DNA of 64,000 nucleotides from contig CM042694.1 in NCBI GenBank assembly GCA_023614405.1, positions 484,399,791-484,463,790 of the forward strand. Reading direction: 5' to 3'. The stretch is from Avena insularis. Taxonomy: Eukaryota; Streptophyta; Magnoliopsida; Poales; Poaceae. Positions 12,401-25,008 of the stretch are shown one piece after another. The notes below the pieces were generated by a model that ran no database searches, was not told the DNA's origin, and saw only the letters and a program-made list of their open reading frames with translations. The translations under genes and the position numbers were made by a program. Position 1 is the stretch's first letter. Every line of letters starts with the position of its first letter.

Positions 12401-13369
12401 TGGATTCGGATGTGATACCTTTCCAAATTTACCGTACAACCACAATACCTGAATTGGGTAAGGCTTAGCCGGAAGTTTATATGCATTAGTATTAGTTCCC
12501 TCGCGGGAGAGGTTTGAGCTGAGGCTACCTCTCAATGTTGTCCACCTATGCAGTGCCCAAGATGACAGATGGTCATAGTTGGGAGGCCATGCTCATAGGA
12601 GAGATGCTTATACTAGGGTGTGTAAAGGAAAGGTTATGTTTGATTATCTGCATACTAAGATGATGATTCAGGGTTATCCCTGACAGATGTATCGAATCTT
12701 GTGGTGAAAGTGTACCACCTCTGCAGAGTGTCAAACTATTCGAATAGCCGCGTCCGCGGTTATGGACAGTTGGAGTGGCCATACTGTTTCGTTGTCAGAT
12801 ATTTTCAAAATGGCTTATGAAATAAATGATGAATCTTGACTTGACCACAACAGGGTTGTGACTATGATACTAGCTTCCCAACTTAAGTGATTCTAGAACA
12901 TTATTTTATCTTCTTTGTTTCTGAACTTAGCTTAGGTTTCAAACTTAACCTTACAAATAAACATAGAGTTAGTATTTACCACTAGAACTATCTTACTTGT
13001 TAGTGGTAGTTTGCGAGTACTTAAAGAGTACTCATGTATTTTGTCCCTGGCTATTCCCATGGCCAGACTATGAAGGAGACTACCAAGATGAAGGATAGCA
13101 GGACGGCTATGATAACTAGGACTATCTTCCATTGTCAGCATTGCATGTGCCTCTGAAGATGGACCCCACCACTACGCTTATTATTTATTCCGCTGCTTGT
13201 TGTATTAAGACTGGATCATTTGATCCTTTATTCGTGTAATACCTTATTATGGGTTTGCAATGGATGATGTACTATGATATCTAATCTGTTATGTCTCACA
13301 AAAATGGTAATCCTAGGATTGCAACATATGACATGACAGGAATCTGGATTAAAAATCCGGGTGTTGACA
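9449..13369 (+). repeat. Element A 3' LTR (complete, 3921 bp)
   Basis: It begins TGTAACATCCC after the polypurine tract and ends GGGTGTTGACA at 13369, where the sequence passes into element B. It matches 1-3643 with scattered substitutions and small indels, including a 2-bp loss near 12659. It has a TATA box at 10700-10706. The difference between the two LTRs would give the insertion age. Confidence 0.97.
10700..10706 (+). promoter_or_regulatory. TATA box of element A 3' LTR
   Basis: TATATAA occurs in the same setting as at 970-976. In a 3' LTR it could drive read-out transcription into element B, against B's own strand. Confidence 0.6.
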
Positions 13370-15440
13370 CCAACCCAATCACTGTCCCCTCCGTGACCCT
13401 GCATGTCCCCTTGGTGTATTCCATGCCCACATCTTGAATTACGGCAATGGTTAGTACAGACCGTCAGATGCTAGAACTATTGTGGGCCGTTGAGGGTTCC
13501 CACCCATATGCTGCATATCCTCTACGAATTACCAATAAATGCATGCTACGAGGATAACAGCCACGACCTAGCCATCCGGATGCATGCGAGAGGAAGAAGA
13601 TACATCTTACTTCTTCGTCCCATTCCAAATCTCATGGTTAACGCGTAATATACGGTGCTAGAATCACTGGTGACATTGGTTGTTAAATCCTAGATATTTT
13701 GTTCCATTACCACTGGAACTATATCAATAGATTATTACCTCTTGGTAAATAATCCATAATCATATTATTATTAAAATAGTGTTTTCTGACCTTTTTGAAA
13801 TGTAGGTGATGACAACATTTGAGTTACAAGCATTTAATAGAAAATAATCAAAGGACTTGAGCAAGTTGTGAACTTGCCTTTTGTGATTGCAAGATTATGC
13901 ACTCATGGTCTTCAAGACAATAGAAGATCCAAATTCTGAAAGTAGCATCATTGGTCCAGTAAGGATGACTGTTTCAAGAAGCAAGATGCAAATTATGCAT
14001 AATTAATGTAATGCAAGTTTGAGAACGCGAATTCCTAGAATAATTGTATCTGATCTAAGGTTTGAAAACTTTTGATGAATTCTTTGGAATGTGTTGCACT
14101 TTTATACCAATTTCACACTTGTGCTTCTTATTAAGGCTTGTGAGAGTGTGTGTGAAACAATAGGTAAATACAGTAAGTAGCATACAATACTAAAGCACTC
14201 AAATGGGGCATGGTATCTAAAAGATTTCTTAAGCCAGATTATTAATCAATTAGGGCCTTTATAAAAATGCTTAAGGATTACTTTTAATGTTTCTTAAAAG
14301 AATAAATTTTAAAGAAAATCATACTTAACTAAACAAAAGCATTTAAACTATAAGTTAACACTCTTAGGCTTTCTTTCTAGTTATAAGTCTCAAAGAAGGA
14401 AGAATTACTTCATTTGAATAAGGACCACACTAGTAGTGGAGACTTATCTATCTTGGTCATTATATGGTATTATAATTTATTCACTTTATAATGTTTCTTT
14501 CAGGTTAATTAAGAGTAGTATTACTTTTAGTTGAGTAGTAATTTCTTAACTTTATGTTTTAATTGAACCATTTGTCTCCTTATAAATGAGTGGTTATGAT
14601 TTGTAAACAAGGAAACAATATTATTTAACTACTTATGAATTACCTTTAGATTTTTAATATGTTTATAAACTTGTGGTGAAATAATAGTAAAGGTTTTATA
14701 GTTGATAAAATCTTTTTAAGAAATGAAATACAATTACTTCGAATGATGGTCTTAGTAATTACATCTTAATATGGTTAGACCTATGTTAACTTCACTTAAA
14801 CATTAACGGAACTTGTTATTCACTTTTAGACTTTGAACAATCAATGTTAAAGGTAAAGTAAAGGTTTCGCTATTTTTAATCCATTAAGATATTAGGAAAT
14901 AGTTTTAATCAAGACTTAATAAATATTTTCACTTATTTTACTTCAAATGTGAAGATTTATATTTTTAATGTGTAGATTTTATTTTTGTGATAATTTTGGT
15001 GTATTATTAGTATTTTTATGATTTATCATTAATAAGATATGATTTTTATAAGTTTTATCACTTTATAAACACTTAATAGATAATAAATATTAGCTAGGTG
15101 ATATAAAAATGTATAAAGCTAGTTTATAAATTTATATTTTGTTTTTCTAAGACTTTGATATATTATACCTATTTTTGGGAATTTTTAAATAAAAGAATAT
15201 GTTTATTTCAGATTTATCCTTAATAAGGAATTTACTAATTAATAAGTTGGAAAATAAAATATGATAATAGGTTTAGAATACAGAACTTATTTTTCTGAAC
15301 ATTTTGATATATAATATATTTTTTTCTAAATTGCAAAACAAAAGATATTGTATTAACAAGACTTAATCATTTCTTAAATTCCTGGAAATAATTTATATTT
15401 GAATTTATATCGATTTACTTATTTACTAAATAGGAAATAC

Positions 15441-15449
15441 CCTTTTATA
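15441..15449 (-). promoter_or_regulatory. Minus-strand TATA box of LTR B
   Basis: CCTTTTATA on the plus strand reads TATAAAAGG on the minus strand. The same box is at 38737-38745 in the other LTR. It lies about 110 bp downstream, in B's direction, of paired TGACG motifs, a normal promoter layout. Confidence 0.55.
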
Positions 15450-15561
15450 CCAACCTGAACCTACCCTGGATCACTGACCCGTGGAGTCAGGACCACGTTG
15501 GATGCCACGTGTGTAGTGGACTAAGTCAAATAGCGCTGATGTGGCTGGGGTGACACAGGCA

Positions 15562-15580
15562 TGACGTCACCATGACGTAA
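15562..15580 (-). promoter_or_regulatory. as-1-like pair of TGACG boxes in LTR B (left)
   Basis: TGACGTCA (15562-15569) and TGACGTAA (15573-15580) stand 3 bp apart. A G-box CACGTG (15506-15511) lies between them and the TATA box. Paired TGACG motifs bind TGA-type bZIP factors and respond to stress and salicylate in plants. The pair is conserved in the right LTR (38858-38876), although the G-box is not. The role is inferred from motifs. Confidence 0.5.
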
Positions 15581-18500
15581 GCACGCTGGCCACCACTAGA
15601 TCGTGGTCGCCGGCCGCGAACCACACTGTTCCAGCAAACGCGGTTGTGTGCGTTGGACAGAGGGGCTCCTAGTGAATCTAACAGTGGTTGTGCCGCTCGT
15701 TTTTGGTCACCGGAGAGTAGTGCACGACGGCAGCTAGCGACGGTGCATGGCGGTCTACGACACTACGGTGATGCAGGGCGAAAGAAAGAGATTGGAGAGG
15801 TCCATAGGGATCGGTAGCTCACCCCGATGTTGTTGTGGTGGTTGATGACGACGATGGTGCTCCGTTACGGCCTAATCCTCGTGGACTCCGACGATCACCG
15901 GCGAAAGGAAACGGCGAAATTACTCTGATTCTGAGCGCCCCTTGCTCCACTGTTACCCCTCAAGAGACAAGGACAGCGAGGCGCTTCTCCTCGACCACTC
16001 CACGGTCTCCGGGGCGAACACTACTGACGACGGTGGTCGGCTCTGTCCAGCTAGGGTTTCGGCTGGCCTTTGTGTTGCAGAGAGGAAGAGAGCGAGCAAG
16101 AGTGGATAGGGATGAGGATGAGTGAGTGTGTCATCGTGGCCTCCTTATCCCCTCCAGGCGACGGCGGCATGGATCTCCATGCCAGCAAGCGGCGGCCCGC
16201 TTGCCACGCAGCTGCTTCGACGGCCTCGCGAGGTAGACGACGACGATTAAATTGACAAAACGGTACTTGGGCCTGGGCCGGTACTGGGCTGCGGTGTAGT
16301 GGCGAAAAGTTGTTGGGGCTGCACGTGAGCGACAGGTAGGCGCAGAAGAGATAGGCTATGGTTGTTGGCTGTTTCTTTTCTTTTATGATTTTCTATTTTT
16401 GATTTCACTAAATGTTTTCAAATATGGATTTCCCATGGTTTTAAAATATACAAAAAAATTATAGGTCAAGAATATTGTTGTATTAAGCAATTATAACTAT
16501 TTCCTCTACGTTTCTTATTGTGTACAAAATATTCACAACTATATGAAAGGTCCTTTACATTAGGAAATATAATAAGGATTAGGGTTTTAGGAATTTACTC
16601 TTTATAATAAGATATTTTAAAATGACTTTCACTTCCACTAAAAGAATGTAATGGTGATATTTTAAGATGGGTATTTATATGTACAGAATCTTATTAATAC
16701 TTAACTTCCTGAAGGAATTATAAATATTCATTATAAGGTATTAGACCTTGTGGTTCTTAATATGATGATTTGATTTTCATGGTTCTCCATATTCGGGGAT
16801 TTCTCTCATTCAAATCCTCCTTGATTTATAGTGTTTAGGATTACCATGGACAACCTTGGTGAAGTCAAGAAGCATGAACAACAATCATTAATGTAATTGT
16901 TCATTTCCAAATAATTGCCCTGAGTTTTAGGAAGGTTTTAATAGACTCATATCTTATTATGAATATGGATAAAGATCAAGGTTTAAGAACACAACTTCTA
17001 AATCTATGAGTAGGTTTGATATCTCAACTTAGAGGGAGATACTGGAATTACTTCTTTATGTTATCCTGATAGTTCTATCATTCTAGGTTTCTATTAGGGT
17101 TTAAGACAATAAGGTGGACTAAGCTTCCCTCCATAAACACTCATCTGCTTCCCTAATTATCTCTTGGAAGCTTTATTTGTCCAAGAGGTATTGTTTAATG
17201 GTTACCTAGGAATAGGAAATGGTTCTACTATCAATTTGGTTTTAGGGTTTTGAACCAAAGAGGTAGACATAGTTCTTGTCATGGCTTGATATACTGTTGG
17301 TTAAACGTTTCTCAAGCACTTCTACCTTAATACCTCACTAAGCTTATCTTGAGATAAGGAATTCCTTTCCTAAATATACTCTATTTAAATCTCTCTTATC
17401 TTATTCACAAAGTTCTCATCTTCCTAAATAAGACAATCATCTTACTCCACCATATCCATCATCATATGATGACATGGTCATGCCACTTCAACAATATTCA
17501 TTCTCCATTATTCTCCTAGTATCTATATAACTTCCATTGCTAAACTACCCTTGATGAATTCATCAATGTATTTACTTCTAACTCCATCCATTAATTCCTT
17601 TAATTCCATCTTGCAACTGCTACCAAGGGTTACAAGACTACAATCCTCACTATATATAACAAAGGATATCAATCCTCTAGAATAGGTATGCTACTACTCC
17701 CATAATACAAGTTTGTTCTTGTACTAACTTGGTTGAGCTACTATGCTTCCAACTACTCCATACAACTCATATTATATACTTCATCATACCCTAGCTTGAC
17801 AACTCATGATCAAGCTAGATGATTCAGCTTACAAGGGTTTTGCCTAATGTGGTATTCTCACAACTCTTCTTCATCAGCTGGTCATCTATTCTCAAGTGAC
17901 TTGAGAATAATCATGCTAAGCTTAGGTTTCTAATTGTCTGGTCAAGATCTATCATCTATCAACTAAGTAGTAGACTTGTACTAGTCTCTCTATAAGACTT
18001 ATCTTGTAAAGGAAAATTACTTTAGGATTATACCTACTTGGCTTAACAAGATTGCCACTGGATACTCTAATACTTCCAGCTTTCTAATGGCTCCATAATT
18101 ACTATCTAAACTCTTGGGTTTAACTACTTCTTCTAGTTAATTCGGGACTGTGTTAACTCCTCCAACATCAAATGGTTTGATCTCCACTACGGATCACATT
18201 CCATTGATGATGGCACACTCTACCATAACTAGTTTCTCCTTCATATTAATTTACTCAAGGTCTTTGGAAAGGTCAATATAATAGGTCAAAGCTAAGAGTC
18301 AATAAGTTCTAGGTCAGGAATCGATCACTCAATATTGATGATCAATTGATACTAGGCCTTAACTATTTAGGAATGTCATATGTTAATATGACAACAAGGG
18401 CATGTGATGAATGGTCTTGGATTGACTTCACTTTCTACTCTATTTGTGATAAGAGTTAATGTTTAAGAACTACCATGATACCTATGGTAGGAGTAACTAT

Positions 18501-18953
18501 GGCAAACAAGTGTTTCAATATTTAGTTATGAGTTTCTTTTACTTAAGTTATATACTTGACTTGGTATTCGGGGTTTGTGGTAGATAATACCTTGATATCA
18601 CCTTTAGAATATTAAGTATTCATCCTTGAGTTGTGGTATGGAATACCATGTAATGATCTATAGAAGATCAAGTACTCCTTATTAAGTAGTGTGTTGTGAC
18701 TTAGTTTTATTACATTTGATCGACCCTTAGATCAAATTATATTACCCAAAGATAAGGTTTTAGCAAAGGTCATATTGAAACTTATCGCAATCAGCTTCAT
18801 GATCTACTTCAGTTCCACCAAGTTAAGAGAAGCTTCAATCACACTGACATGTTTTATTTAAAAGCGCGAAAATTATCCAGATTTTCTATGCATGAATGCA
18901 ATGCACACACCTCATCTCAGCTTATTTCTAAGCTCTAATGCTGGGATGTTACA

Positions 18954-20893
18954 GACTCCCCCCCCCTTAAAATAAACTTCATCCCCAAAGTTTGTACTTT
19001 CTTACATTTCAGAATGAGGAGTTCACTTGTAGTGATCACGACATTTCTCAAATTCCATTGTGTTCACAAGTGGGGATAATTGTGGTATCCCGTATCTAGA
19101 TCTTTTTCCTTGAATTTAGTTCATACTTGGCAACTTCCGACTGTCGTTTCCAATATGTAGCATAACTCCTACTACTATAATCCCTTGGGTTTATGTCTTC
19201 ACAGTCTTATTTAGAATTGGTTGTGGACACATTTTGTCCATTCTAATCCAGTTTCCTATTACACTACACCGGTCTATTTTGGAACACTCTCTTTACTCTT
19301 AAGGACACTTTCGAGTTGTTTCTCCTTTATAACTAGTCCAATAGAGTTAATCTATTATATCTCCTTCGATCTTTCATTCGAACATACTCTAGAGAGTACT
19401 CTTATACAAATTACTTCTTAGAACCTTATGAGAATAAGGCTTAACCTCATCATGACTCAGTACTTCTTCTACCAACCTTTAGTCAGAAAGTTAGACAACA
19501 ACACTTCAGTGTTTATTGTTTACTCTCCCCCTTGGGGTTTCCTAATGGTCTCTAATCTGCATGTATAATACCCATTAGCTCAATAGTAAGGATATTGGTC
19601 TTTTTCTAGCTTATACTTTATCTCTATAAGGCCTCACGAAAGAATTTGCGGTACACCCACACAATGGATCTCCGACATGAATCTTCCAATGTTACTTGTC
19701 TTACTTTTATCTTCTTAGGCATTATTTCTCACCGGTAAATCTGATGTCACGAAAACGTCTCAAAACCCATTCGCTTAAATCATATACTTCTTTATGTCTT
19801 TCTTAACTTAGGCCAAGCTTTATGCTCTTTAAATTATATAAAGATGACCTAATTAGCTAAAGTGTTAGGATACCAGCTGTGGATCCTCCTAGGTGTATGA
19901 ATTACCCTATGGTTCTTTTCTACTTCTCACTGGCATCCTCTCTGAGTTGTCAGAGCTTGAATACCACTTGTGTTCGAAAACTTCTTCTTTGTACCCTTCC
20001 AAGTTACTTCCATGGACTTGGTACAACTACTTCATTAGCTTCTTAGCAACATCACCTATCTTGAGTGAACTTAAGTTCATTCCTTCATGTTTATCCACAC
20101 CTTTTTGCACTAATATTCCTTCTTATTGCCAGCTCATAGTGAGTTGGGATTGATCCATCCTTCAAAATAGTGTTGATACACCTTATATTTAGCTTCCTTC
20201 TTCATGTAAGTCTTTATCTTGATCTTTGGAACTCGTCACTCCATTACACGAACTCCCTTTTCTATCTAGGTCTATGACATCAAGTAATAACTTGGTGATG
20301 CAACATGCATTTGCACACCAAGTCCAACTTCATGTACAGATATAGTCAATCAAAAAGATCCAAGAAAAACCAAGAAATCCAAATGTGATACATATAACAC
20401 ACATCATTCTAAGCCCGAAATATAATAGTTGAGTATAATACCTCCAGAATCCAGGCTTAGCTGTGTAGTATATGACACCTCCTAGTATAGGTATACATCG
20501 TGATACTTAGCACTTAGATGTTAACTACTCTTTGTCTCAACCTTTACCCAAATTGCTCAGTTGCAATAGGATAATTTGGAGCAAAGTGATCTCATTTTGG
20601 TTCTGACTAACTTCTTATCTTTCTTTTGGGACTACTAAAGACTACCAAATTTCCATTCTATCGTACACTATCATCACATGATCTCTCAAAACTACTAACA
20701 AAATTGTAGTGACTACCTTAATCCAAAAATTATCGTAATGTTATAATACCTATGACTTCTATCATAGACCTACACTATTCTTTACTTACTGTTATTACAA
20801 GATTTGTTACTGAGTACTTGTCCTAATTACAGACTTATCATGGTCTCGGAGCTACTCTCACCATGAACTTGTTAAGATTTACCTAGTCATCAT
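18954..20893 (-). mobile_element. Element B interior, first piece (polypurine tract and non-coding)
   Basis: A run of C followed by TTAAAA directly after the LTR (18955-18970) is the polypurine tract on the minus strand. The remaining ~1.9 kb is AT-rich and has only short open frames. No gag, protease, RT, RNase H or integrase motif was recognised in any frame. The interior continues at 28754 and 33044, giving about 2.5 kb in total. Confidence 0.65.
20889..20893. repeat. Target site duplication of element C (left)
   Basis: ATCAT here and at 28749-28753 flanks element C exactly, as expected for a 5-bp LTR-retrotransposon duplication. Confidence 0.9.
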
Positions 20894-21156
20894 TGATACA
20901 TCCATTTTGCATCACTATTCTATATCATAATTTACTATTATTCATTGACATATTTCATATTAAGAGATGATACTTATGTTATTTCATCTGTTTTTGGATG
21001 GTTGATGACTTTTGGAGGATGGACCACTGAAGTCAGGATTCTGATGGAAAAGGCACTGTTTGGAGGCAAAATTCACGAAGATTAGAAAATCCCGGAAAAT
21101 ATATGGAAAATCCTATTTTCCAGAAGACGAAGGAAGCCAGAAGAGGGAGCAGAGAT

Positions 21157-21234
21157 GGGCCACAGGGGCCCACACCACCCCCTGGCACGGGCCACCCTAG
21201 ACCGCGCCACCAGGTGGTGTGGCCACCCTGGCCC
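21157..21234. repeat. GC-rich imperfect hairpin in LTR C
   Basis: Left arm GGGCCACAGGGGCC then CACACCACC, and right arm GGTGGTGTGG then CCACCCTGGCCC, pair imperfectly over about 30 bp. The same structure is at 27511-27588 and a relative is in the interior at 24782-24846. It lies just upstream of the TATA box. Confidence 0.75.
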
Positions 21235-21257
21235 ACCTCTAGCTCTTCCCTTTGGCG

Positions 21258-21264
21258 TATATAA
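21258..21264 (+). promoter_or_regulatory. TATA box of element C 5' LTR
   Basis: TATATAA follows the GC-rich hairpin and is also present at 27612-27618. Confidence 0.7.
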
Positions 21265-22418
21265 TCCTCCTGAAACCCTAAGACTCGGGGAGGGACCACA
21301 GAAAGTTTCCGCTGCCTCTACAGGGAAGAAAACTTCAGAGAGAGAAAGAGCTCTTCGGTAGGCAAAAATCTGCTGGGGAAATTCCTTCCTAGAGAGGGGA
21401 GATCGTCGCCAGTAACACCACCATCAAGCTGGACTTCATCGGAATCATCATCACCATCATCTCCATCATCATCTCCACCAGCACCATCATCACCACTCTA
21501 TACCGCTGTAACAATTGGGTTGAATCTTGCATAGTTCTTAGGGGAAACTTTCCCAGTATTGATTACTTGTTGTAGTTGATGCTATTGAATGGAACCATTG
21601 AATTATTATTATGTTTAGATTATTACTCAGCATTATTCCATCTCTGATCTTGATCCATATGATGTCTCATGAGTAGTTCGTTTAGTTCTTGATGTCATGG
21701 GAGAAGTCATGTTGTTAGTAGTGGAATTGTGTTGAGAAAGATTCAATAGTTTGTTATTTAAGTTGTGGTGTTATTCTTCTAGTGGTGTCATGTGAACGTC
21801 AACTACATGACACTTCACCTTTATAAGACTAGGGGAATGCATTGTGTATTTGGCTACTAATCGTAGGAGTTGCCGGAGTGACAGAAACCTGAACCCCCGT
21901 TAGGAAACCTTTGCACAAGGGAGTGTAGGATCTCAGAGTTTAAGGCTGTGGTTAGGTTTTTATCTTAATTACTTTCTTGTAGTTGTGGATGCTTGCAAGG
22001 GGTATAATCACAAGTATTTATTAGTCCTAGGAGGGTTAGTACATTAGCACAGGTTCACCCACACAACACTTATAAAACTAAAGAAGATTAATCAACTTAA
22101 TGAAGCGAAAGCACTTGATGATATTCTCATGTGTCCTCGAGAATGTTTGGTCACCTTAAGTAATACAACCAGCTTGTCCTTTGCTAAAGAAAGGATTGGG
22201 CCACTTGCTGCAATTGTTATTATTGTCTTTTATTTACGTGTACTTTATTTATCTGCGTTATCAGAAACCCCTAAAAATCCATTTGCTAAGTATTTACAAA
22301 GAATTCCTGCTCCAAGCCACTCATAAACACCTTCTACTCCTCGTTGGGTTCGACACTCTTACTTATCAAAAATACTGCGATACACCCCCTATACTTGTGG
22401 CTCATCAAGACTATTTTC

Positions 22419-22436
22419 TGGCGCCGTTGCCGGGGA
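22419..22436 (+). other. Element C primer binding site
   Basis: TGGCGCCGTTGCCGGGGA lies 11 bases after the LTR end. This is the common primer site of many grass gypsy elements, usually ascribed to tRNA-Asp. Confidence 0.88.
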
Positions 22437-22520
22437 GTGAAGCGCTATTGAAGAGTGGAACTGGTAAAGGAAACTTCTACTGTGAGTATTGTTTATTTCT
22501 ATTAGTTACTTTATTTCAAT

Positions 22521-23900
22521 ATGGATAATTCACTTAGTTTCTTATTTTGTAATGCTACTACCACTGCTAAGGTAGTAGATGAACCACCACCTGCTGAAAA
22601 TGATACTTTAAAATACCTACAACAATTATTGATCGTGTTATGGATAACTACTATTTTGGAGATGGAACTGTCCATCCCGATGATCATTTGCTTTTTATAC
22701 ACGAATTATGCAGGTTGTTCAAGTGTGCAGGTATTACAACAAATCAAGTCAAGAAGAAGTTATTCTCATTATCACTAAAAGGAAGAGCTGAGGAATGGTA
22801 CAAGCTGCTGAAGAATGGTCAAGCTCTTGAATGGGAGGAAATTGTACCTCTCTTTTATTCAAAGTTCTATCCTCCTAGTGAGATTCATAAAGATCGGAAT
22901 CAAATATATAACTTCTAGCCTCGTGATGGAGAGAGTACAACTCAATCTTGGGGGAGATTGAAGTTACTAATTCTCAAATGCAAGACTTTCTCTTCATGAT
23001 AAGTTTCTATTGGATGCTTCTTGCGCTGGATCATTTACACGCATGGAAGAAGAAGCTAAATGGGATCTTCTAGACCGTATTCAAGACAATGCTGAAGCAT
23101 GGGAGAATGATAAAGGAAGGAAGTCAGGTATAAATTATGATTATAAATGCATTAAATCTTTTATGGGAACTGATGACTTTCATAATATTAGTAATGCTTA
23201 TGGTCTAGACTCTCAAAGTATTGCAAATTATTTTAAGGCTTTTGCTTCTTATATTGAAATTCCTAAAAAGAAATGGAATAAGTATCATGAGCCATATAAA
23301 GATATTGCTAATTGTGTTCCTGCAAGAGATACCAAAGTTTATACTGCTAACCATATTTTACCTGAACCTTACATTGAGAAAATGCCTTTCCTAGTCAAGG
23401 TAAAGGAACATTCAAAGATAGCTATTATGGTTAATGAAAGTACAAATAAAGCTGTTGAACCCGATGAACAAATAGCTGTTGAACCTGTAATAGCAAATGT
23501 GAAAAACTTTGTCACTAAATATGTAGAAGACGGATACACTATCCTCTGTAAGGATACTTCTAATATTGTCTCACAAAGTAGAGTTAGGAGAGCTAGTGTC
23601 CCTGTTTTTTCTGTTAGAATAAGTGATCATTGCTACAATGGTTCATGTGATAGTTATATCGTTAGATTTATGCATGATACTGAAAGTTATTATGAGAGAG
23701 GGAAAATTGTTCTTATGCATCTCAATAATATTAAGTTTCCTCGCTTTATGCTGAAAGTCTTTATGTTGCACTTGTTTTGCCTTCCTATGCTAGCAGCCTC
23801 TGGTTTCAACAATTTATTTTCTTACAAAATTCCCTTTCATAGGAAGTGGGTTAGACTTAAACATGTGTATTTTTGCTTCTTGATGCTCTCTTTCACTTAA
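22521..23900 (+). pseudogene. gag: Element C gag remnant
   Basis: An ATG at 22521 opens a frame that passes by a one-base shift near 22620 into a retrotransposon gag domain (GDGTVHPDDHLLFIHELCRL, GRAEEWYKLL). A TAG at about 22916 interrupts the conserved stretch that continues PRDGEST...WGRLK. A 296-codon frame from 23010 holds the rest (AGSFTRMEEEAKWDLLDRIQ, LPEPYIEKMPFLVKVKEH). The end resembles a degenerate protease (HCYNGSCDS) without the D-S/T-G triad. No zinc knuckle was seen. It would supply a capsid-like protein if intact. Confidence 0.8.
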
Positions 23901-24719
23901 ATTCATATTCTTATATGAGCATCATTGAAATTCTCATGCCCATCTTAATGGCTATAAAGAAAGAGCTTTTTGGGAGACAACCCAATATATTTTTCCTTTC
24001 AGTTTCTTTTGTTTATTTGAGTCTTGGAAGTTATTGCTTCTGCAATAACCTCTCATTATCCTTTTTGTTTGGTTTTTGTGTCAAGATCAACCTCTAATGA
24101 GAGAGAAGTAAGATTTGGGGAAGTTGCAGTCCCGAAACAGATTTTTGTGCTTCACTATAAAAAAATCGTTAAAAATCCCAGAACATCGTACTGATCTGTA
24201 ATTTTTGTGTGCATGCCACAAGTTATTATTTAACGTTCGTTAGTTTTGCACTTTTTGATTTGAGCAACAGAATATTTTCAAAAAAATTGATCTTTACCTG
24301 CTGGTCTGTTTTGACAGATTTCTATCATTTATGCATTTGCCTCTTAAATAGATTTTCTTTTTGAATTCCTTTTGGGATTTCGAGAGGATTTGTTTCAGTA
24401 GATTATGTTTTGATGTATTTCATTTGAAATTTAACTTAAAAGATTTATTACTTTGCATGCACTAATGTTGCTAATGAGAATTGTGTGAAGTTTTGTGTGA
24501 AAGAAATTTTCAGGTTGTAGGAGAAAATGGTGTAATACGATGGTGAATGGTTAAAAGGCTGAAGCAATAAATTTATGAGGATGAAGATATTGATGTTATT
24601 CAAATGGTGAATCCGGAAAAAAATTGTTAAAGACCAAATTCAGAGACCTGCAGAGTCCGTTTTCGAATAGGTAACAGTTCTAGTAAGAAAAGATCTGCGA
24701 AAAATCTGTCAATTTATAT
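23901..24719 (+). other. Element C interior, AT-rich non-coding stretch
   Basis: It contains a phrase typical of these elements (GGGAGACAACCCAATAT near 23971) and otherwise AT-rich DNA. No coding region is supported. Confidence 0.6.
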
Positions 24720-24925
24720 TTTTGCAGTTTTTATCTAACATGGAAAGAAATGAGAAGAAAGAGGGACAGAAACAGAGCCCGGGTGGCTCACACCACCCCG
24801 TGGCGCGGGCCCACCTGGCCACGCCACCAGGGGGTGTGGCCACCCCGGAGCCCGTCTCCGACCCTTTTTCTCCTAGTATTTTCCTTTTGTTGTCAAACTT
24901 CGTAATATATAATCCCCCGGATCAC
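24720..24925 (+). promoter_or_regulatory. LTR-promoter-like block inside element C
   Basis: A purine-rich lead, a GC-rich hairpin (24782-24846; arms GGTGGCTCACACCACCCC and GGGGTGTGGCCACCCC) and a TATA-like ATATATAAT (24905-24913) repeat the order found in the LTRs (21120-21275). It could be a relic or a second promoter. Function is not shown. Confidence 0.55.
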
Positions 24926-25008
24926 CCAAGGTTCGTATATCATGTTCTTGTCATGTTTTCGTTTTGATCTGTTCTGTTCAGATATCGTTCTAGTTTTCGG
25001 AGGACTAT

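Larger units (their letters stand above)
1..13369 (+). mobile_element. Element A: Ty3/gypsy LTR retrotransposon, Del/Tekay-like, broken pol
   Basis: Two long direct repeats (1-3643 and 9449-13369) flank a tRNA-Met type primer site, an extra ORF, gag with a zinc knuckle, protease, reverse transcriptase, RNase H, integrase, a chromodomain-like tail and a polypurine tract. This order (integrase last) is that of Ty3/gypsy. The 5' end lies outside the window: about 275 bases of the 5' LTR are missing. The element is inserted in the left LTR of element B. The second LTR copy of B carries the empty site at 34263, where CCAAC follows AAGAT directly, so the target duplication is predicted to be CCAAC (13370-13374). 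Several stops and frameshifts in gag-pol show it can no longer move by itself. The Del/Tekay placement rests on LTR length and the C-terminal tail and is an inference. Confidence 0.95.
13370..18953 (-). repeat. Element B left LTR (its 3' LTR), left part displaced by A
   Basis: Bases 13370-17787 match 34263-41083 once the Helitron is removed from the latter. The right end is GGGATGTTACA (18953), the reverse complement of a TGTAACATCCC LTR start, and is followed by a polypurine tract on the minus strand, so B runs right to left. The portion equivalent to 33422-34262 lies outside the window beyond element A. The assembled LTR would be about 6.4 kb, unusually long. Inside are an AT-rich part, a GC-rich block (15470-16330) and a predicted minus-strand promoter. 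No convincing coding region is seen. Confidence 0.85.
20894..22407 (+). repeat. Element C 5' LTR
   Basis: It starts TGATACATCC and ends CTCATCA. It contains a long GC-rich hairpin (21157-21234), a TATA box (21258-21264) and an ATC/CAC-rich stretch (21440-21495) with a 12-bp length difference from the 3' LTR. Confidence 0.95.

Noticed and set aside
15835..16255. 96- and 61-codon frames in LTR B as coding
   Set aside because: They lie in the GC-rich block upstream of a promoter on the opposite strand and are altered in the other LTR copy.
18954..20893. Hidden minus-strand pol in the interior of B
   Set aside because: I looked for FxDD, DSGA, HHCC and DDE-type motifs in all frames and saw none. 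A profile search would be needed to exclude extreme decay.
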